From NCBI GenBank assembly GCA_000697355.1, contig JNEN01000921.1, positions 43,183 through 107,182 on the forward strand: DNA of 64,000 bases, read 5' to 3'. Each line of letters begins with the position of its first letter. Position 1 is the stretch's first letter. The position numbers were made by a program, and so were the translations under genes. Below are positions 1 to 11,293 of the stretch, one piece after another. A model generated the notes under the pieces. That model was not told where the DNA came from. It was given only the letters and a program-made list of their open reading frames with translations, and ran no database searches. Source of the DNA: Syncephalastrum monosporum B8922. Taxonomy: Eukaryota > Mucoromycota > Mucoromycetes > Mucorales > Syncephalastraceae.

Positions 1-1958
1 TTCTCTCTTCACAGCGGGAAAAGATGGCCATTTTGAACTGCCGCTGGACCCAAAAAACTAATCACTTTTTTTTTCTATTTCTTTTTTTTTCCTTCACCCA
101 GCCCATGGAAAAAAACACACACATTGTCCTTCTCCTCCTCTTCTTCTTCCTCTTCCTTTTTCAGTTGTCATATTTTATCTGTGCAGATCTATCTATAGCC
201 TTCTCTACATATTAATAAGCATGAAAACAAAAAAAAAGCCAGTTTATTTTCCCAAACTTACGCTCGCACACACGCCGGCGCTGTACGACGTAGCAATGCC
301 GACCGACGTTCACGCCGTTTAGATTCACATACAGCTTGTTTTCTTTGTGTACATGCACATCATCTTCAATTCTCTTTCTCTCTTTCTCTCTCTCTTTTTT
401 GGCTCTTTTTTTTTTCTTTCTTGTTCCTGGTTCCCCCATCCTCGGATCATGCCCGCATGAACTACATGTACACTTTGCGTTGGCTTACTCTACAGCGCTA
501 CAATCATTTCTACTGCTTGGTTATGTCGAAGGAGGGTGCCATGCGTCATGTTCCGAATCCCGACACAAGCACAAAATGGGAGTACTATCTATTTTGTAAT
601 CATGTATAATGACGCACGCAAGAAAATGGAAATCGATAATGAGGAGGAGAATGCCCTGACAATGCTAATTTGTCTTTCTTGCCTAAATTACAAGTAACTT
701 ATCGGCAGATGACATTAACACCGCCGCAATACGATAGTTGCGAGCATGATGCAATTAATCATAACAGAGTCTTTACGAGCCGACGATGAGGAAGCCGGCG
801 GAAAGAAGGAAGAGTGGTTCCAATGCATCGGTCAACAGTGGCGATGATGCAGCAGCAAGTTATGAGAATCATGCACAGTCGATCTTCCTTTTTTTATTTT
901 TTACCAGCACGAGCCGCTCACTCTCGACGGGATGACGATCTTACTTTGTATCGGCGCAGTCCATTTTATGATGTCTATCATTGTTCACGACAGAGGCATC
1001 TCAGACGTACCCAGTGAGGATTGCCAAGCGGATGATTTTCCGAAGCATGAAATATTTGAAGTTGCAGGGTCGGATCTTACGTAGACACGGTGCAAACAAT
1101 GATAAATCAATTGACATTATTTCCGTCTATATATGATTGAGTAATGTTACCCATGTCAGCCACACCATACAAATGGTACGGAAAGAACACTCCCGATAAC
1201 CAGGTGTTTGAAATATAACCTTGCAGGGCTAGACCCTACCCTGCTCTTATCATGTGAGAGTCAGGAACCATGTGTTTTCCAGAACCTTGGATACACACCT
1301 CGGCTGTGGTGCTGCTTATGTATCACATCCTTGACCCTGTTTCAAAAAAGATGCACACTCTTCCATGGCAGTGAAGTACTTTGGTTGTTTGTATTCAAGA
1401 GGAGCGCGCAGCTTACACCTACCTATATATACAAATATAGGAGGAGGGAGGAGGGGAGGGAGAAGGAGAAAGATCGTCGGTATATTTCTTACCTGATGGT
1501 TTAACGCCAGCAAGGTTGTTCCATGGATCCAAAATGGGATACGGTGAATGACGAAATGCTTCCTCTATATGCAACAGGGTAAACGTGAAAACTATATTGG
1601 ATCAGGTGACGCAGTATTCAGGGAAACATGGCCAAGATGATCTGTTATATGTATCACCTCATGGCATAAGTCTATTTGTGAGTGGCAACATGAAACAAGA
1701 TGTATCATATGACCTTTTATAGTGACATTGATCTTTGCAACCGACACAAATGGTAGTGACAGATGGGGAAGGGCGGATTGGAGCCGGTGGAGGCGAAAGG
1801 CGCTTCTTTTTTTTTTTTTTTTTTTTTTTTTTTTGAGTAAAGTGCCAATCAAAAAAGAGCGAAAAGCATTCACGCTGAGGGTACAAGCCACACGTCAAGC
1901 CGAATTTCCTGTGTGAAATTTCGCTCACTATTTTTTTCAACTTATCTCAACATCCAAC
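1..1958. other. No supported gene; low-complexity intergenic DNA
   Basis: Several small open frames exist but none has domain-like composition. T-rich and CT-rich tracts are common (about 62-95, 370-420), and a T30-class homopolymer lies at about 1806-1834, just upstream of the NHP2 start. A minus-strand stretch at about 255-330 ends in a GTAAGT-like donor with a possible acceptor near 187-190 and could be a terminal exon of a gene I cannot otherwise see. The first 14 bases look like a 3' splice site, so an exon of a leftward gene is possible but unsupported. Confidence 0.5.
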
Positions 1959-2591
1959 ATGGCCAAGGAGAAGAAAGACAAGAAGGTGAAGAAGGAGAAG
2001 AAGGAGGACGATGTCAAGATGACCGAGGCGAATGAGGTCGAAGTCGAGCGCTGGGTGTCGCCTATTGCCCATCCCTTGGCTGACAAGAAGTTGAGCAAGA
2101 AGCTCTTCAAGACTGTCACTGGAGGTAAATCGTGTGATCTACCCATGAAGGTGGCATGTGTGTAAGTTAACCTGTTCATTGACTTTATAGCCAGCAAAGT
2201 GAAGCACGTGCGTCGTGGTGTCAAGGAAGTGCAGAAGGCGCTGCGCAAGGGCGAGAAGGGTCTTGTCGTCCTCGCTGCTGATGTCTCGCCTATCGATGTC
2301 ACCTCGCACTTCCCCGTGTTCTGCGAGGAGAAGGATGTGCCCTATATCTTCGTCACCTCGCGTGAGCAGCTCGGCCAGGCAAGCTCGACCCGTCGTCCCA
2401 CTTCGGTGGCGATGATCGTCCTTGGTGGCAAGTCTAAGGATATGAATGCTGCTGTCGAGTACAAGAGCACTTTCGACGAGTGCCTTGCTCAGGCCAAGGA
2501 TCTGGTATGTCGTGTTGACTCGGTCTTGTCATCTCATGTAGACTCACTAGCCATGTCTTCATTTTCACAGAGAGAGCAGCTCGCCCAGTAA
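1959..2591 (+). CDS. NHP2: H/ACA snoRNP protein NHP2 (L7Ae/Gar-type RNA-binding fold)
   Basis: Three exons (1959-2124, 2191-2504, 2571-2591) encode 166 aa. NHP2 is a core H/ACA snoRNP protein that binds the kink-turn-like upper stem of guide RNAs for pseudouridylation and rRNA processing in the nucleolus. The N-terminus is a lysine-rich tail (residues 2-18). It is followed by the family signature around 'HPLADKKLSKKLFK', then 'VKHVRRGVKEVQKALRKGEKG' and the L7Ae core with 'VVLAADVSPIDV' and 'PYIFVTSREQLGQA'. Length matches NHP2 proteins (about 150-175 aa). The start is the first ATG of the frame and follows a T-rich leader. The last exon encodes only six residues before the stop. Both introns are GT-AG. 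It is separate from L7Ae ribosomal proteins because of the lysine tail and the 'VSPIDV' wording. Confidence is high. Confidence 0.93.
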
Positions 2592-3035
2592 ATCAATCCC
2601 CTCGCATACATCTCTTTACTTCCTTTGCATTATTTTGTATATTTCTCTTTCTCGTTTCCTCAACTCGAAAACAATGTTTGCATATCCATGTGCTGAATCA
2701 CACACGTCATGATGTCGCGCCAGTACAGTTTCTTAAACAGTATTATAGCATCTACGTTGTTAATCTTATGAATGCCATGGATGAGGTTGTGTATCGCACT
2801 CGTGTCACTGGTTGCTCGAATCATCGTCATCTTGTCCGCTTGAGCCATCGCTTTCAAGTGGTAGATACCATGTAAAGGACCCGGGGGTGATGTATGATGG
2901 TAGTCTCAATTACTCGGTATGTGTATCTGTTGTTAGGCGGCGTACACCATAAACTACTTCTCTCGCATACATGCCTTTACTTTTGTATTTTCCTCTGTCA
3001 AACTCACCACTCACGTTTCTATATATGCTACTTTA
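2592..3035. other. Intergenic, convergent 3' ends
   Basis: This 444-bp spacer separates the 3' end of NHP2 from the 3' end of the acyltransferase gene on the opposite strand. It holds only T-rich 3'-flank sequence and short open frames with no recognisable product. Confidence 0.6.
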
Positions 3036-5543
3036 TCAAAAAACGACGCGGCGTCGTGCTTCACTTTCTATCTCGCCAGCCTTGAACAACGCTGTCGTAT
3101 GCGCGTCGGCATCTGCATCACTGACTACAAGTAGAGGTGTCTGAACCTCATTTCCCTTGGGTACCATCATTTCTTGAGCTTCTTGCGCAAGGATGGGCGG
3201 CGTATTCGCTGGTGTCCGGACGTGCGTATCGTCATCATCTTCCACGTCTGAAACCGACTCTTTTGAATGGCCCCAGTTAAACAGATGGTAGTCGTCCAGC
3301 CACTCCAATGAAGCCTGACGGAGGAAGCCACTGCGCAGGCGGGGGAAACGGGGCCTGCGAGGCGCATCTAACTTGGCCTTAGAAGGCTGTTCTTTGCGTG
3401 CAAAGCAGGGTGCTGTGGGTTTCCGAATCAGTGTGTTAGACACAGGCATCATGAAAATCATGTATAACTTGCCCTTCTCATCAAAGTCAGGGAAGGCGCG
3501 CGGACCGTACTCGTGGATCAGGTCAGCAATACCAGCTGCAAGTTTTGACCGGCATTGACGCAGCGTCTCAGCATCCTGGGGATCCATCAAGGACATGAAC
3601 AGAGGTCGCAGTGATCGTATAATATCCACACCCACTTCGCCGTAGTGCAGACTGGCAAAAGATATCATAATTATGCTACACCAGACCGCAGCAAGAATCA
3701 GAGGCACGGAGGAGGCCGAAGCCATGGAGGGGTACAACCAAAAGAAAAGACCTGTGAAGAGGAGGGTGTAGAAAGCATAAAGGGAGGGCACCATGACCAG
3801 GCCGACTAGCAGCTTCCACGTCGCGAGAATATCACGGCCGGCAATCTTGACGGTAGATCCTTTCACAGCCGCTAAGACAATGTCGTGTACAAGTTATTAC
3901 TGGTATTGGGCTAAGTCGCAAACATGTAACTGGACGTACCTTGCGCTTTTTTCTGGCTAATGATTTTGGCCACAATGATGACTGGCAAATTGAGAATAGC
4001 ACTACAAGACAACGTTATCATCCTGTAGCTATACTGTTTGAACAAGCTTACCCTGGGAACGCTAACAAGGAAAGAACAACTATCAGGCAGAGACGTCGCA
4101 AAAGAAGCTGGAGTGTGTGCTTGCCTCCAAGGTCGGTCTTGGCAACCTGGTGGTCGCGTATGCCGTGGTACTTTAGAAGCTGATTGTAGGCTAGCACGCG
4201 CTGCTGAAGATCAACCACTTTGGGTTCGTCTTTGAACAGGTTGTATCCAATAAGAAAACGGCGATTGAGGTCGACAACTTGGGAAATATGAAGCTTATAA
4301 TTTTGATGGTATAGGCGTCGAGCGGCTTGCACTAGCTGTACGTATAGCATCATAGAGGGTGAGCATCTTCCATAGGAGCAGCACACTTTCCATACCATGA
4401 GGGTCTCATAACTGCCAGCGTTAATTGTGACGCTCTTGAGCTCGCCATAAATAGTATCGAGAAGCTTGCCACACGCAGCACGTTTCGCCGTACCACCGCT
4501 GCGGAACTCTTCGACCCACTCGGGACGAATATCAATGGGACTACCGAACTCAATCACAGCCCGGGACCGGAACCGGTGTGCATGGAAATAATTCAGACCT
4601 TCAAGCGACCATGGTAATCTTGATGAGCAAGCCAGTTCTCTTTTGCAGATCCTTTCACTTACCGCAAGGCACGATTTTGACGTCCAAAGAAGGGTATTTG
4701 GCCATGGCGCCCAATGCCATCAGGGTTACACCAGCTAAACTGGTCCTTTAATCATCTTCACCAGGGTGATACACACGCAGAGACACATACCTTTGAGAGG
4801 GAGCATTTCAGCTCGATCGTGGCTTCCGCCTTCAGGAAAGATGGTAATACACCGGCCGTTGTGAAGCTCATCATGTACGTGCTTGTAGACTGCATCCTGA
4901 TCAATGTGAGGCATGCATTTGTACTGGGTATTTTCAACGGCGGGGATATCATCGCGCATCGTAATTTCAAGAAGTTTATCCGAGTGAATTAGTTTGATCT
5001 TGTACGTGGCAGACTTGCCGACCATGATGGAATCGCCCGGCTGAAGCTGCTGAGTGAACGTCGTCCCAGTTCCGTGCACATATCCATCACTGGTGATCGT
5101 GATGGTACCTTGGCCCTTTACAGCTCGATCCTGGGCGCGGACAATAGGGACTAACGGCTGATGAGCAAATGTTCGCACGGTGAACAAGAAGCTGTAATCT
5201 TACTGGCGTGGATGAGTCGGGCGAAAAAGCCAATGCCTTTCTGATGCATGGATTTTTCCGCAATTAAAAAGGACACTTGACGCTGGCACTCGCGCATGAC
5301 AACAATAGGATCCACAAACTGGTGGTAGATTCATCATTTCTTAAGAAATACATGTCTTATCTCGGGCTTCGGTTTCTTATTTTCCTTTACCTGGTTGGCA
5401 TGAGGTGCGACAACGAAAATGACGGCACCTGTTTTCGGGATTTTGTGGGCACCGCGCGGGCGCACTTCTCGAAAGAAGAGAAACAGAAGCAGGTTGAAGA
5501 ACTTCAGGGCCAGCCCGTACGTGAGCGTTTGAAGGAATGACAT
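3036..5543 (-). CDS. Glycerol-3-phosphate / DHAP O-acyltransferase (Sct1/Gpt2 type)
   Basis: Eight exons on the minus strand (5543-5391, 5318-5204, 5150-4791, 4734-4663, 4598-4396, 4335-4052, 4001-3940, 3871-3036) give 694 aa with phase closing at every junction. The enzyme acylates glycerol-3-phosphate (or DHAP) at the ER to start phospholipid and triacylglycerol synthesis. Visible signatures are an N-terminal hydrophobic segment, 'FVVAPHANQ-FVDP' (the HX4D acyltransferase motif split by intron 1), 'PIVRAQD', and 'ITIFPEGGSHDR' (block III). 'VTLMALGAMAKYP' and 'AVIEFGSPI' follow. Further on come 'LNRRFLIGYNLFKDEPKV' and the conserved 'VKIAGRDILATWKLL' next to C-terminal membrane segments. 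The acidic/serine-rich tail resembles the regulatory C-terminus of yeast Gpt2. Start choice: the ATG at 5543 begins the conserved region; the open frame extends upstream without similarity. Sct1 and Gpt2 are not distinguished. Confidence 0.93.
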
Positions 5544-6710
5544 AGGTGGCCTGCCGCTTTTGCTTGCTAGGATAAATACAAAAAACGAATGGAAGGGAAC
5601 GAAAAGGAAAGTATGGGAGTAAAAGAAAAAGCGAAGGATACACCAGAAGACAGAAGCTCTGCCCTCCGACCTATTTTTTTTTTTCGTTCCGCTTCGACCA
5701 CGAGTGCACTGTGCCTGGCATGACAGCGAATAGAAAAAAAATTGGCGCTCCACCTTTACTATTGCCCGCCCAATCAGAATTCAGTTGAGCAATCTTCAAA
5801 TGTTTATTTATGAATACCTGCTTCCTAAGTTATACCAGGATGCTTCGTAAAAGAACGTACGAACTCTGATAAGATCATTCTTTAATAATTATCTAAGAGT
5901 TTGATGCGTTCGAGGGTGACCAATGTACCACGATACTGATGATCAATAGCAAGGCAAATGTGTAGCTTATCAGTAACGTTACGATTTTAAAATGTTTCCA
6001 TACTGTCCGTGTCAAGTCATTACTGCGTCCGGTATACACCCATGCCTGAGAATTGTAAAGCAAATGAGACTCGCTACGTCGCTTTATCATATTCTCGATG
6101 TTCGCTGAGCTGATATACCACAACCGCAGCAGTTGCTTGGTGCAAATCGCTCCATTTTCATATACGGGAGCTACACATAAGGTATGCTAAGCCAGAGCTC
6201 AAAATAAGATGATGTAACAGGATTTCTTTCATGGGGAACTGTTTATAATTTTTGATCAATAAAATCATCATCAAATGTTCTATAAATATGGTGTCATGTC
6301 ATTAAGGATACATCTTTAAGTGCAAAGAGAGTGCTAATGTAAATCAAGTATCACATAAAGAGCGCTGCATGATTCCAGGGGGGCAAAGAGTGTAATCTTT
6401 GGATTCGTCGAAATTTATGAATGATGTTGGGACAAAATCGACTGGGTGCCTCTTGACACGAAACTACTGATATCTTTGCGAGTGAGATGACGGTTCAAGA
6501 TTATCCTGGCCTTTTACGGCTCCTCCTGTCAAGATGCTGGATGACCAGTTCGATTACTGCCAGGGGCGTGGGCTTCTGCCAGTCAATTCAAACGGAGCTC
6601 TTCTGGATCTATGTGTGTCTCTCGTGCTTTCTTCCCTTCCCCCCCCCCTCATGTCACACATCCTACCTCATTATTTACAAGAAGATTCGATAACTCTCTG
6701 CGTTGCGTGC

Positions 6711-6790
6711 GGGATGGGTGAGTGAGCCCCTTCGCCTTCAGCTCCGTGTCATCACAACCTGCATTTGCTATATGGGTCACTATTCCCGTT
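6711..6790 (+). repeat. Fragment of dispersed MITE-like element
   Basis: The stretch around GTGAGTGAGCCCCTTCGCC...TCATCACAACCTGCATTTG matches the internal part of the element at 37886-38028 (GTGAGTGAGACTCTTCGCC...ATCATCACAACCTACACTTGG). Terminal inverted repeats are not recognisable here, so this is a truncated or decayed copy. Confidence 0.6.
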
Positions 6791-8064
6791 CCCGAAGCTG
6801 GTGTAAGACTTCGCCTTGTGTTTCATAGGGCTACTAATAGCAATATCTATATTTTTATGTAAGGACTTCATCTTATCTCTTACGTATTTGGCTGGGAGTA
6901 GGCTCATCAGATTGTAGCTTATATTGAGGTCAGCGACACCATGACATCCGACCGACACCAAACTTTGAACACAGGTGGAAACAACATGGTGGAAAATCAT
7001 TTCAAGAAAATAAATATGGTCATTTGTTGTCCTCTTTATTGATAGAGAGCTTGTCAAAGACAACTGATAAGAACATTCTGTGATGAGATTTCCGAGAAAA
7101 GCCCATCGGCGCCGTCAGAAACAAGCGCAGTTGGCTAACCCTGTTTGTTCGTTTCTGCATCCTTTCGACAACTGCCACAAACTGACGTGATTATCATGGT
7201 CACCGCTGATGAAGTCATATACATAAACAGAAACAACTACGCAGTAAATGGATCCACTCTTTTACTGTACCAATGACTGACATAAAACGGAGGATGGATG
7301 TCTCAACTTAGGTGAAAAGATATAAGAACATTTAAGTGGATACCCGTAGATAGCTGTCATTTTTGTGCTTTATTTATATACCACGTTTACCTTCTACTAT
7401 GATCACTGATGATGATGCACGCACTTCTTTGTCCATGCTTCTTATGGTTGGGTTCTGTGTAGCATACAACCCGTACAGCACCATAGCAAACACAAAACGT
7501 GCTGAACTAAAACAGGGATCGCTATCATAGTTGAAGCCGGAAACAAACATACAAACAAGGTGGCGACGCGCTTCTGATCAAATGATCAATCTGCACATGC
7601 TGTTTTTTTTGGCGTATTGCTGGACCATTTGTGAAGCGAGTGTGGCACCCATCAGCAGAAGCCGTTAGTTGCATAAACCTAGATATCACACACATGCACT
7701 ATGATCATTTCATTTCTGCGAGGATCGACAGTCGCAGTAAACATCGCGAAAAACGCCTCCTTGTGGCTTCTAACACATGAGCACGTCTAGATGACTTGAT
7801 TGGCAGGTATGAACCATGAATAAGATTACAAATACGAAGTATAACATACTTCCACAGTACAGTATTGTTTCTGACGTAATTTATAAGGTCGGGCAAGAAA
7901 ATTTGCCTGACCGGTGCCTTAACGAAGAAGAGACATCTATTTTTACTTGTGTTTCCCTATTTGCGTATCGCACATGACACCACTTTTCACATATATAGAG
8001 CGGATGAAATCATGATGAGATTCTCTGTTCCTTGAGGAACGCGCTTTCCATACCATCTTCGCTT

Positions 8065-8070
8065 TATAAA
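8065..8070 (+). promoter_or_regulatory. TATA box for secreted crystallin-like gene
   Basis: TATAAA within GCTTTATAAAGC, 69 bp upstream of the start codon at 8139, in a T/C-rich leader. Spacing is compatible with a short 5' UTR. No transcript start was mapped. Confidence 0.5.
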
Positions 8071-8138
8071 GCTTCTACTGGTTCATTTTCCTACTTCATT
8101 TCTTCGATACCCATTCTTATTGTTATAAACGTTCATTC

Positions 8139-8734
8139 ATGCTTTTTGGTCGCTGCTTTCTCTTCATCGTATGCTTCGGCTTAGCAACCTTAGCATACGT
8201 GAACGCGGCGTCTGGACCACAGCGACCGTTCAAAAAGTACAGCACGGTTGTCCACGAAACCATCCGGTCGTCTGATGAACTTGCTCAATATTATAAGCGC
8301 CCGCGTCATTTCACGATGGACGTCTACTCCCGTCCCAATTATAAGGGCTCCGTCCAGCACATGCGCACTAGCAATGGGGGTGAGCTGAATATATCAACAC
8401 AAAACAGGATTAGACATTGATTAATTTGGAATTCGCAAAATAACGTCAGCTGCCCGTCCCTGTTGGAATATTTTGCACAAGCACGTGGGATCCATCATTG
8501 TCAATGATCCTATGGTGAAGTTGAAGTTCTACCGAGTAAGTTGGAACAACTGCCCAGATATTTCTCGGTCTTACTCATGCATCGACGTGTACATCATAGT
8601 CTTCAGATTGTCATGGAGTTCCGACTTCAGTCCTTCGTGGACCCCTAGGACATAAGGAACGCAGCAACAACGTTCAACTCAGAGCGAGGTCTGTGTCAGT
8701 CACTAAGCTACGACCGGTGCTTTTATCCAGTTAA
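8139..8734 (+). CDS. Secreted beta/gamma-crystallin-like small protein
   Basis: Three exons (8139-8379, 8450-8535, 8600-8734) encode 153 aa; phases close as 1 and 0. Residues 1-23 form a clear signal peptide (MLFGRCFLFIVCFGLATLAY, then cleavage near VNA-AS). The mature part carries 'FTMDVYSRPNYKGSVQHM', which resembles the first two strands of a beta/gamma-crystallin motif (aromatic-x-x-x-Y-x-x-P-N-Y-x-G). Next comes 'PCWNILHKHVGSIIV', then 'VKLKFYRSSDCHGVP' and a final 'RARSVSVTKL', typical of the closing strand. The protein is therefore probably an extracellular, possibly calcium-binding, crystallin-fold protein. Its function is unknown. Fold assignment rests on motif reading only. A non-spliced reading would end earlier (8655), but the GTAAGT...ATAG intron restores the crystallin-like tail. 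A TATA box lies just upstream. Confidence 0.72.
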
Positions 8735-9989
8735 GGTCGCACGCGCCCGAATCCCATCGAACCTCCGCGAATGTGGTTACTGTATATATATTTTACGCTT
8801 GCCCCTCTTGTACCTACATATAATATTTACCCTATTTTTATATCTGTCGTTTAAAAAGTTTGCAAGAACTCCATCATAAAATACAATGGGAATTCCCCGC
8901 ATTCAAATGCCTACCGATGCATATCAGTTATACAAAATTCTCACGCTGCGAATACAAAACAAATGTGTCTCTAGGTTGAGTAAAGGGAGAACAGCTATAC
9001 ATGCACAATTATTCGATGCAAAAGAAGGAAAACCGGTTGCGGACAAGGTTAAATACCAGAATTAAAGATGACGTTATGGTACCTTAAAAACGACACCACC
9101 ACCAAGATCATCATCAATTTGTAAGTAGTCAAAACACACACACAAAAAAAAAAAAAAGCAATGTGCCATTTTGATATTCCTAGTATAGTATTATGCATGA
9201 AGATGTTTTTCCCCGTGGCCTTAAAGGTAAGTTTAATCTCTTTGATTAGGGCTTTAGGTAGCATCAGCAGAAGAAACAGGTACTTTGAAATAAAATATTT
9301 AGACGAGCGAGTGCGTACCTTTTTGAGCAGTAGAAAAACAAGGAATAAAGAAAGAAACGAGCACAATAGTTTTTTTTCCCCGGTCACTGTAGCTATATAT
9401 GCGGTGTATGTGGCAAAAGGCGCTAAAGTAATATTACCATTGGTGGCGCGTGATATAGTGCTTTGGCGTTATATGTTATATCACGATTGGACGCTTTCAT
9501 TTTAATGTTACACGGACAGAGGTCCTTGAAAATGCTGTATGAAGAGAACCATTGAAGCGGTAGAAGGATAGACGGCATCGCAATGGTAGATACTCGCGGC
9601 GAACGATTGCGGATCAAAGCGGGACTTTCCATAGAGAAATTACGCTTAATACGGGAATTGAAAAGCACGATTACTAGAGAGAGATGAAAATGTGCGTGGG
9701 TGTAGCTGATCCGTCTTTTCATTTGCCACTGAGCAACACGTTCCTTGTACGACCTGAACCGGATCGCCCGCCCCGGTGGCAGTAACACACACCCATTCCA
9801 GTACAATATACGCTCAAGGAAAATAAGAAAATAAGAGTTGAACCTAAAAAACCCGCGCACACACAGCACTTTCGTTCCTTCGTTCCTATCTTCTTTTTCT
9901 TTTTTTCTCTTCATCTCACTCCACTTTTACTTCTCTTTGCTCCTCATTCGTAACACCAACCCCTGCTACAACACTCAACAGACCCTGCC
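8735..9989. other. Intergenic, Ras upstream region
   Basis: About 1.25 kb, AT-rich, with an A-tract at about 9143-9157. Open frames on both strands lack coding character. The last 100 bases are C/T-rich (TTCTTTTTC...), typical of leaders in this window. Confidence 0.5.
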
Positions 9990-10959
9990 ATGTCTAAGCC
10001 CACTTCATTTTTGAGAGAGTATGTACAATGGCTCACTCCCGGTCGCCAACAAACCCTCCCCCGGGCCACAACTAACAACTAACACTATACGCTTTACCCT
10101 TTTTCCAGGTACAAAGTTGTCATCGTCGGTGGAGGAGGCAAGTACGCCATGCCATAAGGTATCCGAGCTTCTGCTTACGCCCTGCGCTATATTTCTAGGT
10201 GTCGGCAAATCTGCTTTGACGATTCAGTTCATTCAGAGCCATTTTGTGGATGAGTATGACCCCACCATTGAAGGTACTATCGAGAGCTTATCGTTTCATA
10301 CCCACGACTCACGGTTATTACCCGTACATGAAGACTCCTACCGGAAGCAATGCGTGGTTGACGATGAAATGGCACTTTTGGATGTGCTGGATACGGCTGG
10401 TCAAGAGGAATACAGGTAAAGTTCAACAAAAGGGAGCTGAGGGCGTCTGTCTCACACTTTCTATATAAAGTGCGATGCGAGAACAGTACATGCGGAACGG
10501 CGAAGGATTTATTCTTGTATACTCTGTCACATCACGCCTATCCTTCGAAGAAATCAGCACCTTTTATCAGCAAATCCAGCGTGTCAAGGACCGTGATACT
10601 TTCCCCGCTGTTCTCGTGGGCAACAAGTGTGATCTGGAAACCGATCGCCAGGTCTCTAGTCAAGGTAAAAAGTGTGCTGAGTCGCGTGGCAGATGAATGG
10701 GTACCAATGCATGGTTTTAGAGGGCCGTGACCTTGCCAAGTCTTTTGGCTGTCCTTTCACAGAAACCTCGGCCAAGATGCGTATTCGCGTCGACGATACA
10801 TTTTACGACGTTGTGCGCGAGATTAGACGCATGAACCGGGAACAGGCCAACAAAGCCAACAATGCCAGCAGTAACACAGCAAATGCAACCAGGGGTGAAA
10901 AGTTTGAAATGGCAGAGAGCGGCGCTAATGCTGCTTGCTGTGGCTGTGTCCTCATGTAA
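9990..10959 (+). CDS. Ras family small GTPase
   Basis: Six exons (9990-10018, 10109-10137, 10199-10273, 10334-10415, 10471-10664, 10721-10959) encode 215 aa. The protein is a membrane-anchored GTP switch acting upstream of cAMP/MAPK signalling. Motifs read in order: P-loop [11 protein letters not shown]; switch I YDPTIEDSYRKQ; switch [23 protein letters not shown]; and ETSAK. The tail is CCGCVLM, a CaaX box with upstream cysteines suited to palmitoylation. Intron 2 interrupts the P-loop and has a GC donor (GGAG|GCAAGT) with a normal AG acceptor; no GT donor nearby keeps the frame. The first exon is short and its ATG is the only one upstream of the KVVIVGG strand. Ras rather than Rap or Rheb is inferred from effector-loop and switch II wording. 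Which Ras paralogue is unclear. Confidence 0.95.
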
Positions 10960-11293
10960 AAAGCAAAACGACCCTCCAAGAGACGAAAGGGGCACCCGCC
11001 TGTTCCCGCTTCGTCTCTCACAACCACTCTTCCCTCATTTAACGTAACACTCTATCCTTATTCCTTATTCCTGTCTCTTTATCTCTTTTGTATTATCGCT
11101 TAGAACATCCGACTGGCGTTGCACGACAGCATTTTGTATGTAACCCCTCGCTCCTCCCCGCAGAGTTCATAAAGTCAAAAAGCTTACTTCTTCAGATCTA
11201 GCGTATCTGCGCTCAATTACTTGTAATGACCCTTGCTTGTCGCAACCATAACTCTGGAACAGTGTTGAAGCACACGCACATGACTTTTTTTTA
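10960..11293. other. Intergenic, convergent 3' ends
   Basis: 334 bp between the Ras stop and the NRDE2 stop on the other strand. C/T-rich Ras 3' UTR-like sequence; no gene seen. Confidence 0.6.

Larger units (their letters stand above)
5544..8138. other. Gene-poor intergenic region
   Basis: About 2.6 kb with no gene I can support. A 76-residue minus-strand frame at 5893-6123 contains one hydrophobic segment (ISYTFALLLIISIVV) but has no exon partners. A roughly 80-bp fragment of the dispersed element found at 37.9 and 46.0 kb lies at about 6711-6790. A TATA element for the next gene is at 8065-8070. Confidence 0.55.

Noticed and set aside
9423..9914. 163-codon minus-strand frame upstream of Ras
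   Set aside because: Lys/Arg/Ser-rich text over the C/T-rich Ras leader; no domain, and it overlaps the probable promoter.
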